A stretch of DNA of 64,000 nt from Pseudomonas sivasensis (lineage in GTDB: Bacteria; Pseudomonadota; Gammaproteobacteria; Pseudomonadales; Pseudomonadaceae), in the NCBI RefSeq assembly GCF_013778505.1, contig NZ_JAAOWU010000006.1, forward strand, positions 186,001-250,000, written 5' to 3'. The translations under genes and the position numbers were made by a program. The notes below the pieces were generated by a model that was not told where the DNA came from, searched no databases, and was given only the letters and a program-made list of their open reading frames with translations. This document shows positions 55,916 to 64,000 of the stretch, in pieces. How positions within the stretch are numbered: the stretch's first letter is position 1; each line of letters begins with the position of its first letter.

Positions 55916-56337
55916 TTATTTTATTTCATATTCGACAGTGTAGTTATAGGGAGGCGCCGATTGAATTGCTGTAACATTGGCGTTGCAAGTAGCGTTATCT
56001 GAACCAGTGCTAGTGCCCATTTTAGTCAAGCTAGAGGTTTTAGTCGTTGGATTGACCTGGTGCCTTGCTGCAAAACGACATTCTTATTGCCTGAAGTATA
56101 GACGAATCGCATTCCTGAAACCGTATCAGCGACACTGGTCAGGGCAAATGTCGTCGTTGCAGAAGGCAGAATCGTACTTGGAGTGGGGGCTACACTCCCG
56201 AAAAAGTACTCGAAAGTGTACGCGGCTGGACCAGTCGTAGAGTCCTTCAACTTCACGGTGACGATTGTGCCTGCTTGGGCACATGCAATCATAGAGGCGA
56301 ATAAAGTTGCTGCCCCGAACAGTTTAGCGAATCTCAT
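55916..56337 (-). pseudogene. Small secreted protein with a frameshift
   Basis: The frame starts MRFAKLFGAATLFASMIACAQA, a clean signal peptide, with an AGGGA ribosome site. It runs through a beta-rich part (VKLKDSTTGPAAYTFEYFF) and then, after SGNKN near 56085, goes into a short unrelated tail that stops at 56026. If one base is added near there, the reading continues for about 50 more residues (ARHQVNPTTKTSS to YTVEYEIK) to a TAA at 55916, and restores a cysteine pair. Start to TAA is 422 bases, one short of a multiple of three. It could be a true mutation or a sequence error. Similar small secreted proteins resemble fimbrial-type subunits, but the family is not identified. Confidence 0.65.
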
Positions 56338-57095
56338 AAATATCCCTTTAATTTTGATAGTCACTATAACTATTGTCCTTCCGCGTCGTCTTGTATAGAA
56401 AAAATAGCAAGACTCAACCTTTATATCGGCAGGTAACCAGAATTCTTTAAGCCAAGGGTTGGTGTTTTTAACACATCGGATGAGTAAAGATTTCACAACC
56501 TGCAGGAACTAAAACATATCCAGCCTGTACCCCTTCAATTTCAATAGCTTGCGCAGTGGTCCCGGTTGCCGCTACCGGTTATCACCATAGTCATAGTACA
56601 TAGGTTGAGTTACTAATTTTCGCCATTGCCCGTCGGCACACTATTCTCGGCTCGTTTCGGTAGAAAGATGACCGCCTGTCTACGCGCAGAGGTTGCTGGC
56701 ACGATTCAGCCAATGATTTCTATGTCTTCGGTCTCCCACCAGCGCTGACGTGCCTAAAACACATTTCCAATGTGTGATAGTGAGAAGAGGCCAGTCGGGT
56801 AGGCCAGCGGTCTGGACCCAAAGCTGACGGCGGCGAAAGGCAGAAGTCGGCCAGTCGCGGCCATTCGCTCAATTGAGTTTCAACCGCCTTCAGCTAGGAC
56901 TAAGGCGACGTAATGAAACCCAATTGAGGATCAAGTGACGTTGTTAGGAAGGTGTGTTGCCCGGACGGTTATAGCCTTGGAGCCAGATTTCACCATAAAA
57001 CCACTAATCCTCTGGCAGCAGTGATTCAAATGCACTTTTAAGGCAAATTAAGTCATTTTCAGACCTACCTAGCCCACTCCTCACTCTTTAAAGTG
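56338..57095. other. Long non-coding stretch with dispersed repeat remnants
   Basis: About 760 bases hold no frame that I can support. There is a dispersed element GACCCAAAGCTGACGG at 56815-56830, flanked by GGCCAGTCG segments that form imperfect inverted repeats. The stretch ends in the hairpin before the thioesterase-like gene. It may be the remains of lost genes. Confidence 0.55.
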
Positions 57096-57124
57096 CACCG
57101 ATCATTCAACTATCGGTGTTTTTT
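57096..57124 (+). terminator. Terminator-like hairpin abutting a start codon
   Basis: CACCGAT pairs perfectly with ATCGGTG around a nine-base loop and is followed by six T residues. The last T is directly before the ATG of the thioesterase-like gene. No gene that it would terminate was recognised upstream. Confidence 0.6.
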
Positions 57125-57685
57125 ATGAATCTATGGTTTCGGCTTCTGTTCATGCTACTCCGCCGACCGTGGCGCAACCCCGTAAAAGCTCTGGGGTCAA
57201 CCGTCATCCGAATGCGCGTATGGCCTCTAGATCTTGACTTCAATCGACACGTCACCAATGGCCGATACTTCACACTCGCCGATGTCGGACGTATGGATTT
57301 CGTTCTGCGCAGTGGTGCGTATCGAGTGGCTATTAGAACGAAAGCGCTACCAATCGTAGGGGACACCTGGGGTAAATTTCGTCGTGAGCTTAAGCTGTTT
57401 GAAACGTTTGAAGTCCACACCAGAATGCTGGGCTGGGACGACAAATGGAGCTTTATGGAACATCGGTTTTTGAGCAAAGGACGGGTGATCGGAGTTGTAG
57501 TAATGCGGGGTCTATTTCGCGCATCTAAAGGGATTATTCCACCAGGCGAATTTGTTCGGGAGTTGGGACTACCCGAAAAGTCGCCAGCGATGCCGCAATG
57601 GCTGACATCGTGGTCGGCTAGCTGCGATGCGATGAGTGGCCAACTCAGAGAAGAAGAAAGCATCAGCGATCAGCAGTCCAGCTAA
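57125..57685 (+). CDS. Thioesterase-like protein (hot-dog fold, 4HBT/THEM6 type)
   Basis: This 186-residue protein has a short hydrophobic/basic N-terminus (MNLWFRLLFMLLRRPWRNP) and a hot-dog fold signature LDLDFNRHVTNGRYFTLADVGRMDF with the Asp/Asn-Arg-His cluster seen in acyl-CoA thioesterase relatives. FRRELKLFETFEVHTRMLGWDDKW is the second characteristic stretch. It probably hydrolyses or binds an acyl thioester. There is no ribosome site: a terminator-like hairpin ends one base before the ATG. Either translation uses a leaderless or later start, or the hairpin controls expression. Confidence 0.8.
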   Translation: MNLWFRLLFMLLRRPWRNPVKALGSTVIRMRVWPLDLDFNRHVTNGRYFTLADVGRMDFVLRSGAYRVAIRTKALPIVGDTWGKFRRELKLFETFEVHTRMLGWDDKWSFMEHRFLSKGRVIGVVVMRGLFRASKGIIPPGEFVRELGLPEKSPAMPQWLTSWSASCDAMSGQLREEESISDQQSS

Positions 57686-57858
57686 CCTGCTGATGTTAAG
57701 AGCCCCCACTCATTGGTATACGCTTCTATGTCCTAAACCGAGGTCATTCAGGGGATGAATTGCGCTATAGACACCATTGAGTGGCCGCTTCTGGCCGATG
57801 ACTGCCAGTCGCCACCGGCAGCTATCGACCCAAAGCTGACGGTCGGCTTGGCTTAGGT

Positions 57859-58290
57859 TCAGATTGAGCAAGCCGGTCTCTCACCCAACCGCTCTACCAA
57901 CCTTACGAGATAACCATCGGGATCCTGGACGATGAATTCGCGCTGACCTACTTCTATTTTGTCAGCCCGATACCAGGTGTCTTTGCATTCTCGATAGAGT
58001 GGAAATCCAGCCTGAACAAGTTTTTGGATGATAGGTGCGACAGCCTCAACATCAATCTGTAGGTTGATGCCTCTTCCAAACGGTTTGGTCAATAGCGCAG
58101 TCAGCCATTGACCCGCGTCCGGATCAATCTGCTCAAGCATTACTTGAGCACCATTCAAATCAAGGTACGCAAATCCGTCATCCGAACGTTGATAAGCTAC
58201 TTTGAACCCCAGAAGAGAAACCCAAAAAGCCAGGCTGCTATCCAGGTTGGTGACCATTAACTCCGGAACCAGTTTGTTACGTTCGAACAT
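57859..58290 (-). CDS. VOC-family protein (bleomycin-resistance/glyoxalase fold)
   Basis: This 143-residue protein has the paired beta-alpha-beta-beta-beta modules of the vicinal-oxygen-chelate fold: LVPELMVTNLDSSLAFWVSLLGFKV, DGFAYLDLNGAQVMLEQ, and REFIVQDPDGYLVRLVERLG at the end. It resembles the antibiotic-binding bleomycin-resistance branch more than glyoxalase I. Function is unproven. A second VOC gene in the same direction lies 174 bases upstream of its start. Confidence 0.88.
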   Translation of the reverse strand: MFERNKLVPELMVTNLDSSLAFWVSLLGFKVAYQRSDDGFAYLDLNGAQVMLEQIDPDAGQWLTALLTKPFGRGINLQIDVEAVAPIIQKLVQAGFPLYRECKDTWYRADKIEVGQREFIVQDPDGYLVRLVERLGERPACSI

Positions 58291-58464
58291 GAGATGACTT
58301 CCATTTCAAAATGCTTGTTTTTGTGAGCGGGCAGGTTCTGCACCTACGGCTTCGCTGCCAGGGCGGGATCGTGGTGCGCATGATGATGCACGCTTGGGTG
58401 GGAGTTATCGAGTCGCTTTGAGTGGCAGCTTCTGGCCGCAAGCAGACCTTCATCGCCGCATAAC

Positions 58465-58920
58465 TCAGGAAAATGCATCCTCTACAAATGCCTCTAACGC
58501 CTTGTCTTCCAGGATTTCGATGGAGAAGTGCCCAAAGCGCTTGGGCAACCAGATAATGCGTGTCCCCGATGGGGATTGCAGGTTCGCGCGGGCCAATGGC
58601 TTTCCGTTTTCGTCTTGTGGCTGAACACCGGCGACCATCAGTTCGTCGTAGGCCTTCTCGATGTCCGGCGTCGAATAGCAGTGGCGATAAATCATCCCTT
58701 CTCCCGCGGAGTCTAATAGCTCCCTCAGGTTCCCCGCCAATGGCTGTACCAACATGAAACGCTCTTGACCGATCAGCGCTATCGCGTAGCGCACATGCAG
58801 GCCACCTCGTTCCCAAACGAGCGTTTTGGATATCCTGGCATTAAGTATCTGTGCGTAGTAAGCACAGGCTTCTTCGAGATTATTGACCAGTACATCTACG
58901 TGACTGAACTTCAGATCCAT
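58465..58920 (-). CDS. VOC-family protein
   Basis: This 151-residue protein starts MDLKFSHVDVLVNNLEEACAYYAQIL, the classic VOC opening with a possible metal-binding His, and has GGLHVRYALI-like strands, VQPLAGNLRELLD and the C-terminal GTRIIWLPKRFGHFSIEIL with a possible ligand His/Glu. The pattern suggests a dioxygenase- or epimerase-type member of the family. It is transcribed toward the other VOC gene and may share its transcript; their sequences are not close copies. Confidence 0.84.
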   Translation of the reverse strand: MDLKFSHVDVLVNNLEEACAYYAQILNARISKTLVWERGGLHVRYAIALIGQERFMLVQPLAGNLRELLDSAGEGMIYRHCYSTPDIEKAYDELMVAGVQPQDENGKPLARANLQSPSGTRIIWLPKRFGHFSIEILEDKALEAFVEDAFS

Positions 58921-59238
58921 TGCAGCCTCCCTGTTGAACCGGCGTCAATGTTGAGCCGGAGACCCTCAAAATTCCATGGACTTCATGAGTCCATATTGTC
59001 GGTGTAGCAATGCGCCAATTCGGCGATAAACCCGCGTTCAAACTGAGGTAAGCGAGGAGCTGTCCATCGCTTGATGGCGAACAAAAGTGACTGCCCGCGT
59101 ATGGCCGAAATCCGTCGTTCATAAGGCGCGGCTTCCGACCCAAAGCTGCCGCTCGCGAAATGCAACGATCGGCCAAGAGCAGACATCGATATATCCCGCT
59201 CCGAGGCCACTACTCAAAACGTTGCCCGTCATGCTCCC
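58921..59238. other. Non-coding stretch with dispersed repeat copy
   Basis: No gene is supported here. One copy of the dispersed GACCCAAAGCTG element lies at 59137-59152, followed by CGGCC-rich sequence typical of degenerate Pseudomonas intergenic repeats. Confidence 0.5.
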
Positions 59239-59994
59239 CTATAGCTGCATTACGGCGAGCGCCCTGCGCAGGGGTTCGTCGGATATTTGGATAGGACCAT
59301 GAAATGGCACGTCCATGTCCAACACAAGGTATACGGAAGCCGCAATGAGCAATGACGAGACTATGAACATTCCTATCACCATCGAATTACGGGGTGCGCG
59401 GTATCCAAAACTAGCGAAAATGAGCGTCAACCAAGCAACAAGCATCCCAATAAGGGGGCCAGGAATCGCTCCCTCCGACTGCTCGACGATCCTCCAGCGT
59501 TGCTCGATGAGCGAATGATATTGCTGACGAATATCCTGAAGCATCGTTTCATGGTAGCGGTCCGGGGGCTTGATAACAGCCAATGACTTGCCTATGTCAT
59601 CCAGGTATTTAGCCGCCTCGCTGTTTCGATGCTGCAGCGCTTCGTCTCCCCGATACGGGGTCTCGATAGCGCGCTCAAGATAGGTGATCAGACGATTGCG
59701 CGTGTCTTGTGCCGCATCGCCATAGCCCCGCAGCGTCCGATCAAAAATGATCATGCTGGTTGCGTACCCATGGAAGTTTGCATCAATGGACTCGAAAGTG
59801 TTTTTGGCAGAATTAATCATCAAGCCAAAGACCAGCGATGTCATAACCACAAAAATATTGGCGACTAGACGAATTACGGTGTTGGTGTCGTCATCCCTGT
59901 GGTGGGATGCCAGTCTTGGGTACCAAAACATCATGAGAAGCGAGGAGGCAACCAGGCACCCAAAAATGGCCAATGCGATCCAGAGAGCGTTCAT
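59239..59994 (-). CDS. DUF4239 membrane protein (bestrophin-like)
   Basis: This 251-residue protein has two N-terminal spans (LWIALAIFGCLVASSLLMMFW and LVANIFVVMTSLVFGLMIN), a helical cytoplasmic or periplasmic middle with repeated acidic and basic residues, and two C-terminal spans (GMLVAWLTLIFASFGY and VIGMFIVSSLLIAASVYLVLDM). This layout and the NSAKNTFESIDANFHGYA stretch fit the DUF4239 family. Its function is unknown; weak likeness to bestrophin channels has been noted for the family. The ORF ends just upstream of the VOC genes' region and is transcribed in the same direction. Confidence 0.82.
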   Translation of the reverse strand: MNALWIALAIFGCLVASSLLMMFWYPRLASHHRDDDTNTVIRLVANIFVVMTSLVFGLMINSAKNTFESIDANFHGYATSMIIFDRTLRGYGDAAQDTRNRLITYLERAIETPYRGDEALQHRNSEAAKYLDDIGKSLAVIKPPDRYHETMLQDIRQQYHSLIEQRWRIVEQSEGAIPGPLIGMLVAWLTLIFASFGYRAPRNSMVIGMFIVSSLLIAASVYLVLDMDVPFHGPIQISDEPLRRALAVMQL

Positions 59995-60228
59995 ACATCA
60001 GGGCCCTGATCAATTTGCGTCAAGTCTTGAAGGATAGACCATTGGGTGTTTTCAGAACTCTGCTCGGCAGTTACCGTCCAGAAATGACTTCAGTACTGGT
60101 TTGAACACCGGCGGTGATTATCAGTTGGTGTTGGTCTAGCTCTGCCCATCATGAAAGGCAGCAGATCACGAGCGTCTGCTTATGGTCCAGAGTGTGTCAA
60201 AGCGCACGTCGAGGTGCATCGCATCCAG

Positions 60229-60711
60229 CTAGCAATCTGGGCCGATCGCCGGAACACTCTGTCGAATATAGTCATTGTCGAACTCACTGCTTCCGATGAA
60301 TTGGAAGCCATGGCGGATATAAAAGCGATTCGAAGCGCTTTCTTTGAGAGCACCCACTTTAATAGGGAGCGCAGCCGCATCCGCCTCTTTGAAAATCTGA
60401 GTGAGAACAGCAGACCCTACCCCTGACCCTTGCGCGCTCGGTCTCACATACAAGTGGTCGAGCAAGAGTTCATTGTGTTGATGCTTGATCACGACGAAAC
60501 CAACCCTCTCTCCAGACGCCTCGATGTAGCGTGTGTTGCGAGCCTCAAAACCACTAACAAACCGCTCGCGCGCGCGGACTGGATCAAATCGACCAACACG
60601 CTCCAGACTTTCGCGCATGGCCTCAATTCGAATGGCTACAAGATTATCCAAGTCGCTCTGTTGAGCCAGGACCAAAATGATTGGGGAATTCTGATTGGGT
60701 GCGACGGGCAT
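60229..60711 (-). CDS. GNAT-family N-acetyltransferase
   Basis: This 160-residue protein shows acetyl-CoA-binding motif LDHLYVRPSAQGSGVGSAVL followed by VGALKESASNRFYIRHGFQFIGSSE, both diagnostic of the family. The ATG at 60711 follows GGAG by eight bases; the longer open frame to 60864 lacks support. No substrate can be named. It lies in the AT-rich region flanked by two copies of a dispersed repeat (60184 within the downstream side and 60790 upstream). Confidence 0.86.
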   Translation of the reverse strand: MPVAPNQNSPIILVLAQQSDLDNLVAIRIEAMRESLERVGRFDPVRARERFVSGFEARNTRYIEASGERVGFVVIKHQHNELLLDHLYVRPSAQGSGVGSAVLTQIFKEADAAALPIKVGALKESASNRFYIRHGFQFIGSSEFDNDYIRQSVPAIGPDC

Positions 60712-61108
60712 ATTTTGTGCTCCAACTTTTATCCTGGGGAGCCATTGAAGCGGCCCAGATACCGTAGAAAAATTTGAGAGTCCACTTCTGGACCAGAGTG
60801 TATAAAACCGCTTAGCCAAAATTGAAGTGTGCGCATCTACGTTAAATCCGAAATTTATCGGCACATCAGCAGATGTGAATTTCGCACAGAAGCGCGATTT
60901 TCAGTCCAGTTTTGAGTGCCTATTGCGTAGAAAACCGTTTTTACACAGCCTCGGCCAAGAGCAACCGTTGCGCCTATTCAATAAACCAAGGGCGATTCAC
61001 CTTTATTTCAAACCGGGTCAGGTATCTATCCTTCTCACTTACTGCTTGACCCATTCTGATTCATCAGGCTAGTTGAGGCCGCCCTTTACCGACCTTGATA
61101 AGGAAATT
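60712..61108. other. Non-coding stretch before the lipoprotein gene
   Basis: These 397 bases contain one copy of the dispersed CCAGAGTGTATAAAACCGC element at 60790-60811 and AT-rich sequence. A small frame at 60827 is not supported. No promoter consensus was recognised. Confidence 0.5.
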
Positions 61109-61621
61109 ATGAAGCCTCTCTACCTGTGTTCACTTCTGCTGCTTGCAGGCTGCGCCCCAGCACCGAAATACCTCGTGCCCGCGGGGGCGCCTCAGGCGCT
61201 TATCCGTAGCGAGTTGGTGTCGATGGAGAATTATCGAAACAGCGTGTCCCTGGTCGAGGCGCCTCCAATGGCCTGCAAATACGGCAGAACCGTGGCGATT
61301 GCGCAGGGAGGGCAGTTGGTTTCCGTTTATAAGAACGTATCGACGCCGGAGGGCTTCTTTCCGATTGAAGCCGGCAAGCCGCTGCACTTGGTGATGCGCG
61401 GTGCGGCCAATGCCAATCGCTCGTGCAGCATAGCGTTTGTCAGCCAATTTGCGCCGGGCGCGCGTTACGTGATCAAAGGAGGAATTGTCGACAGCCCGGG
61501 CGCGCTGAGCGGTTGTCACATTGACATATTCAATGTCGATTCGGGCGCGCGCGTCCCCATGGCCGATGAGCCGAAAATGGACCGAAATTGTGCGTTGGAC
61601 CGATTACCGACGCTCCAGTGA
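61109..61621 (+). CDS. Hypothetical lipoprotein (170 residues)
   Basis: The start MKPLYLCSLLLLAGCAP gives a signal peptide with lipobox LLAGC, the cysteine being at residue 15. An AAGGA site precedes the ATG; a start at 61073 would bury the signal sequence. The mature part has four further cysteines (CKYG, RSCS, GCH, NCA), probably two disulfides, and a beta-rich pattern. I recognise no family. It is the last gene of the AT-rich region. Confidence 0.82.
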   Translation: MKPLYLCSLLLLAGCAPAPKYLVPAGAPQALIRSELVSMENYRNSVSLVEAPPMACKYGRTVAIAQGGQLVSVYKNVSTPEGFFPIEAGKPLHLVMRGAANANRSCSIAFVSQFAPGARYVIKGGIVDSPGALSGCHIDIFNVDSGARVPMADEPKMDRNCALDRLPTLQ

Positions 61622-61916
61622 GACATTGCACCTCTGCACTGCGCGACCGCTTGCCAGCACCCGAACGATATTAAACGGGCCTCATGGTCGCGCATGGCGA
61701 ATTACTCAATAGGCCCTCAATAGTCATACGACCTCTCCTGCTCAGCCCTGTCTATCTCTACCTCAACGCAATCACCTAAACAATCTTGTTAAGTCCATAA
61801 GAAACAAAGCCCGCGGTCATCCCACAAAAAACCTCCCTTGCCCATTCGCCCCAAACACGCTACAAATCCGCCACAGCGTTGTACGACAACCTAAAAATAA
61901 TTTGCCATCCTCGACG

Positions 61917-62879
61917 ATGGAAGCCACTGCCCGAGCCCTTACCATGACGCCCCCTGCCCCCAATCTTTTCCCCCGCCACATCGCCGTGCTGATCCTGCTC
62001 TGCATGGGCTGCGCCTTCGCCGGCAACCACATCGCCGCTCGCGTGGCCTTCGACGACGGCGCCGGTGTTCTCCTCGCTATTCTGCTGCGCTCCGGCGGTA
62101 CGTTGTTGGTGCTGGGCGCGCTGGTACTCTGGCAACGGCAAAGCCTGCGCCTGCCTTCGGGTGCATGGCGCTGGCAGTTACTGCTGGGCCTGCTCATCAC
62201 CGCGCAAAGCCTGTGCCTCTATTCCGCCGTAGCCCGCGTACCGGTAGCGCTGGCGTTGCTGGTGGCCAACGTTTTCCCGATTTTGCTGGCGCTGCTGACC
62301 TGGGCACTAGGCGGCCCACGTCCGACGGCGCGCACCGCCTTGCTGATGGGTTTGATTCTGGTGGGTCTGGTGTTCGTGCTGGACGTGCCCGCTCGCCTTT
62401 CAGCCGACGCCGACATCGGCCCGCAATGGCTGCTCGGCGTCACCCTCGCCTTCTGCGCTGCCTTTGTATTCGCTTGCGCGCTGTGGATCACCGATCACAA
62501 GTTGTCCCAGGTACGGGGTTCGGTGCGCAGTCTGCTGACAATCTTCATTGTGTTCAGCAGCGTTAACCTTGCGGGCTGGAGTGGCGCCCTTGCCGACGGC
62601 CTGAGCCCACCGGCCAGCCTGACCGGTTGGCTGGCGCTGGCCACGTTGGTCGTGCTCTACGGCACCGGTTTTATCGTGCTGTTCATGTCGGTGCCGCGCC
62701 TGGATATGCCGCGAAATGCGCCGGTGATGAACATTGAGCCGCTGGCGACGTTGCTGATGGGCTGGCTCGTGCTCGATCAAATGCTCAGCGCCGGTCAGGT
62801 GACTGGCGGCGTCATCGTGGTGACAGGAATTGTGCTGCTGACGTATCGCACGTCCGCTCAGCGTTCCGCCAAGGCCTGA
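61917..62879 (+). CDS. DMT-superfamily (EamA) transporter
   Basis: This 320-residue membrane protein has ten hydrophobic segments arranged as two EamA repeats. Landmarks are CMGCAFAGNHIAARVAF in span one, SLCLYSAVARVPVALALLVANVFPILLALL in the first half, and APVMNIEPLATLLMGWLVLDQ in the second. The family exports amino acids, metabolites or drugs; the substrate is unknown. The start may be 61917 or 61944, as neither has a clear ribosome site. Confidence 0.9.
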   Translation: MEATARALTMTPPAPNLFPRHIAVLILLCMGCAFAGNHIAARVAFDDGAGVLLAILLRSGGTLLVLGALVLWQRQSLRLPSGAWRWQLLLGLLITAQSLCLYSAVARVPVALALLVANVFPILLALLTWALGGPRPTARTALLMGLILVGLVFVLDVPARLSADADIGPQWLLGVTLAFCAAFVFACALWITDHKLSQVRGSVRSLLTIFIVFSSVNLAGWSGALADGLSPPASLTGWLALATLVVLYGTGFIVLFMSVPRLDMPRNAPVMNIEPLATLLMGWLVLDQMLSAGQVTGGVIVVTGIVLLTYRTSAQRSAKA

Positions 62880-63002
62880 AGCGTGCCTCTAGCCCTTGCA
62901 GAAAGTCGCTGCTGACTACGCGGAGGACTCTTTTGAACCCCGCCGTCTGGCCGCCGCCTCGGATAATCAGGCATCCCCCTGCGCATTCCGAGGCCTTCCC
63001 CC

Positions 63003-64000
63003 ATGACGAGCTCATCCACCGAACAGGTCAGCCCCCAAACCCTGCGAAAGGTCATCATCGCCGCCGGCATCGGTAACTTCGTCGAGTGGTTCGACTTTGC
63101 CGTCTATGGCTTTCTTGCCACCACCATCGCGCAACAATTCTTCCCCAGTGGCGATGCCAGCGCGGCGCTGCTCAAGACTTTTGCAGTGTTTGCCGTGGCC
63201 TTCGCCTTTCGGCCGTTGGGCGGGATTTTCTTCGGCATGCTCGGCGACCGCATCGGCCGCAAGCGTACCCTGGCCATGACGATTTTGCTGATGGCCGGTG
63301 CGACCACCTTGATCGGCCTGCTGCCCACTTATGCCGCCATCGGCGTGACAGCGCCGATTCTGTTGTCGCTGATTCGCTGCGCCCAAGGCTTCTCCGCCGG
63401 GGGCGAATATGCCGGTGCCTGCGCCTATCTGATGGAGCACGCGCCGAGCAACAAACGCGCCTGGTACGGCAGCTTCGTGCCGGTGTCGACGTTCTCCGCG
63501 TTCGCCGCTGCCGCAGTGGTGGCCTACGCCCTTGAGGCGTCGCTGTCCGCCGAGGCGATGGGCAGTTGGGGCTGGCGCCTGCCGTTCCTGATCGCCGCAC
63601 CGCTGGGTCTGGTCGGGCTGTATCTGCGCTGGAAACTGGATGAGACACCCGCCTTCCAGGCCGTGAAGCAGGAACACGCGGTCGCCCACTCTCCGCTCAA
63701 GGAAACCTTGCGCAACCACGGTGCGGCGATTTGCTGCCTGGGCGCGTTTGTATCGCTGACGGCGCTCTCGTTTTATATGTTCACCACCTACTTCGCGACA
63801 TACCTGCAGGTGGCAGGTGGGCTGAGTCGGGCGGCGGCGTTGCTGGTGTCGTTGATCGCGCTGATTTTCGCCGCGGCAATCTGCCCGCTGGCCGGGCTGT
63901 ATTCGGATCGGGTGGGGCGTCGGGTCACGGTAATGACCGCCTGCGTATTGCTGATGGTGGTGGTGTATCCGTCGTTTCTGATGGCCAGTTCAGGTTCGTT
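63003..64000 (+). CDS. Metabolite:H+ symporter (MFS, MHS family), 3' end cut by window edge
   Basis: The visible 332 residues start MTSSSTEQVSPQ and carry the family signature GNFVEWFDFAVYGFLATTIAQ in span one, RPLGGIFFGMLGDRIGRKRTL in the loop between spans two and three, and RCAQGFSAGGEYAG. These mark the branch with citrate, tricarballylate, alpha-ketoglutarate and proline/betaine carriers. About 100 residues at the C-terminus lie outside the window. The substrate cannot be told from this part. Confidence 0.92.
   Translation, partial: MTSSSTEQVSPQTLRKVIIAAGIGNFVEWFDFAVYGFLATTIAQQFFPSGDASAALLKTFAVFAVAFAFRPLGGIFFGMLGDRIGRKRTLAMTILLMAGATTLIGLLPTYAAIGVTAPILLSLIRCAQGFSAGGEYAGACAYLMEHAPSNKRAWYGSFVPVSTFSAFAAAAVVAYALEASLSAEAMGSWGWRLPFLIAAPLGLVGLYLRWKLDETPAFQAVKQEHAVAHSPLKETLRNHGAAICCLGAFVSLTALSFYMFTTYFATYLQVAGGLSRAAALLVSLIALIFAAAICPLAGLYSDRVGRRVTVMTACVLLMVVVYPSFLMASSGS

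Noticed and set aside
58277..58816. Minus-strand frame of 179 codons overlapping the second VOC gene
   Set aside because: It is another frame of the same DNA, Arg/Cys-rich, and the VOC protein explains the sequence.

Overview
The window looks like the chromosome of a fluorescent pseudomonad (Pseudomonas fluorescens group). The main evidence is a PvdQ-type acylase behind a PvdS iron-starvation promoter, a short Pseudomonas-type trehalose synthase, a glgA-treZ-malQ-treY-glgX operon, REP doublets of the family abundant in this group, and GC-rich coding sequence. This assignment is inference from gene content and sequence style; no search was run.

Layout. 1-7.6 kb: an RND efflux operon (outer-membrane lipoprotein cut by the window edge, pump, adaptor) on the minus strand, divergent from a BaeSR-like two-component system. 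7.6-13.5 kb: a REP doublet, trehalose synthase, a GlxA-type AraC regulator, a LysE exporter, two acetyltransferase-operon genes and several small proteins missed by a length cut-off. 13.5-17 kb: tRNA-Cys, then pvdQ divergent from a Fur-like regulator of the PA2384 type. 17.3-20.9 kb: a 1175-residue orphan multidomain toxin with a Tiki/ChaN/PMT-like C-terminus. 21-26.7 kb: a chemoreceptor and housekeeping-type genes. 26.7-27.5 kb: an ordered array of three repeat modules.

27.9-41.6 kb is one nearly gapless run of genes: glycogen synthase, trehalose formation and breakdown of malto-oligosaccharides (TreZ, MalQ, TreY), a DUF2934 protein, and debranching enzyme GlgX. It continues without a break into four overlapping genes of unknown purpose: an acyl-CoA dehydrogenase-like protein, a PIG-L deacetylase, a NodS-like methyltransferase and a family 2 glycosyltransferase. 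A second PIG-L paralogue follows in which two catalytic residues are replaced while the zinc ligands remain. This set is the best candidate in the window for an undescribed pathway.

42.8-52.5 kb: an autotransporter, a CycA-like permease, an acetylpolyamine amidohydrolase with a divergent Lrp-type regulator, a FhuE-like TonB receptor with a possible Fur site, and a chemoreceptor with a histidine-rich membrane sensor. 52.5-61.8 kb is visibly more AT-rich and less dense: a chemoreceptor, an unknown 271-residue protein, a frameshifted secreted protein, a thioesterase-like gene preceded directly by a terminator hairpin, two VOC proteins, a DUF4239 membrane protein, an acetyltransferase and a lipoprotein, with degenerate short repeats between them. 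61.9-64 kb returns to GC-rich sequence with a DMT transporter and an MHS-family symporter cut by the window end.
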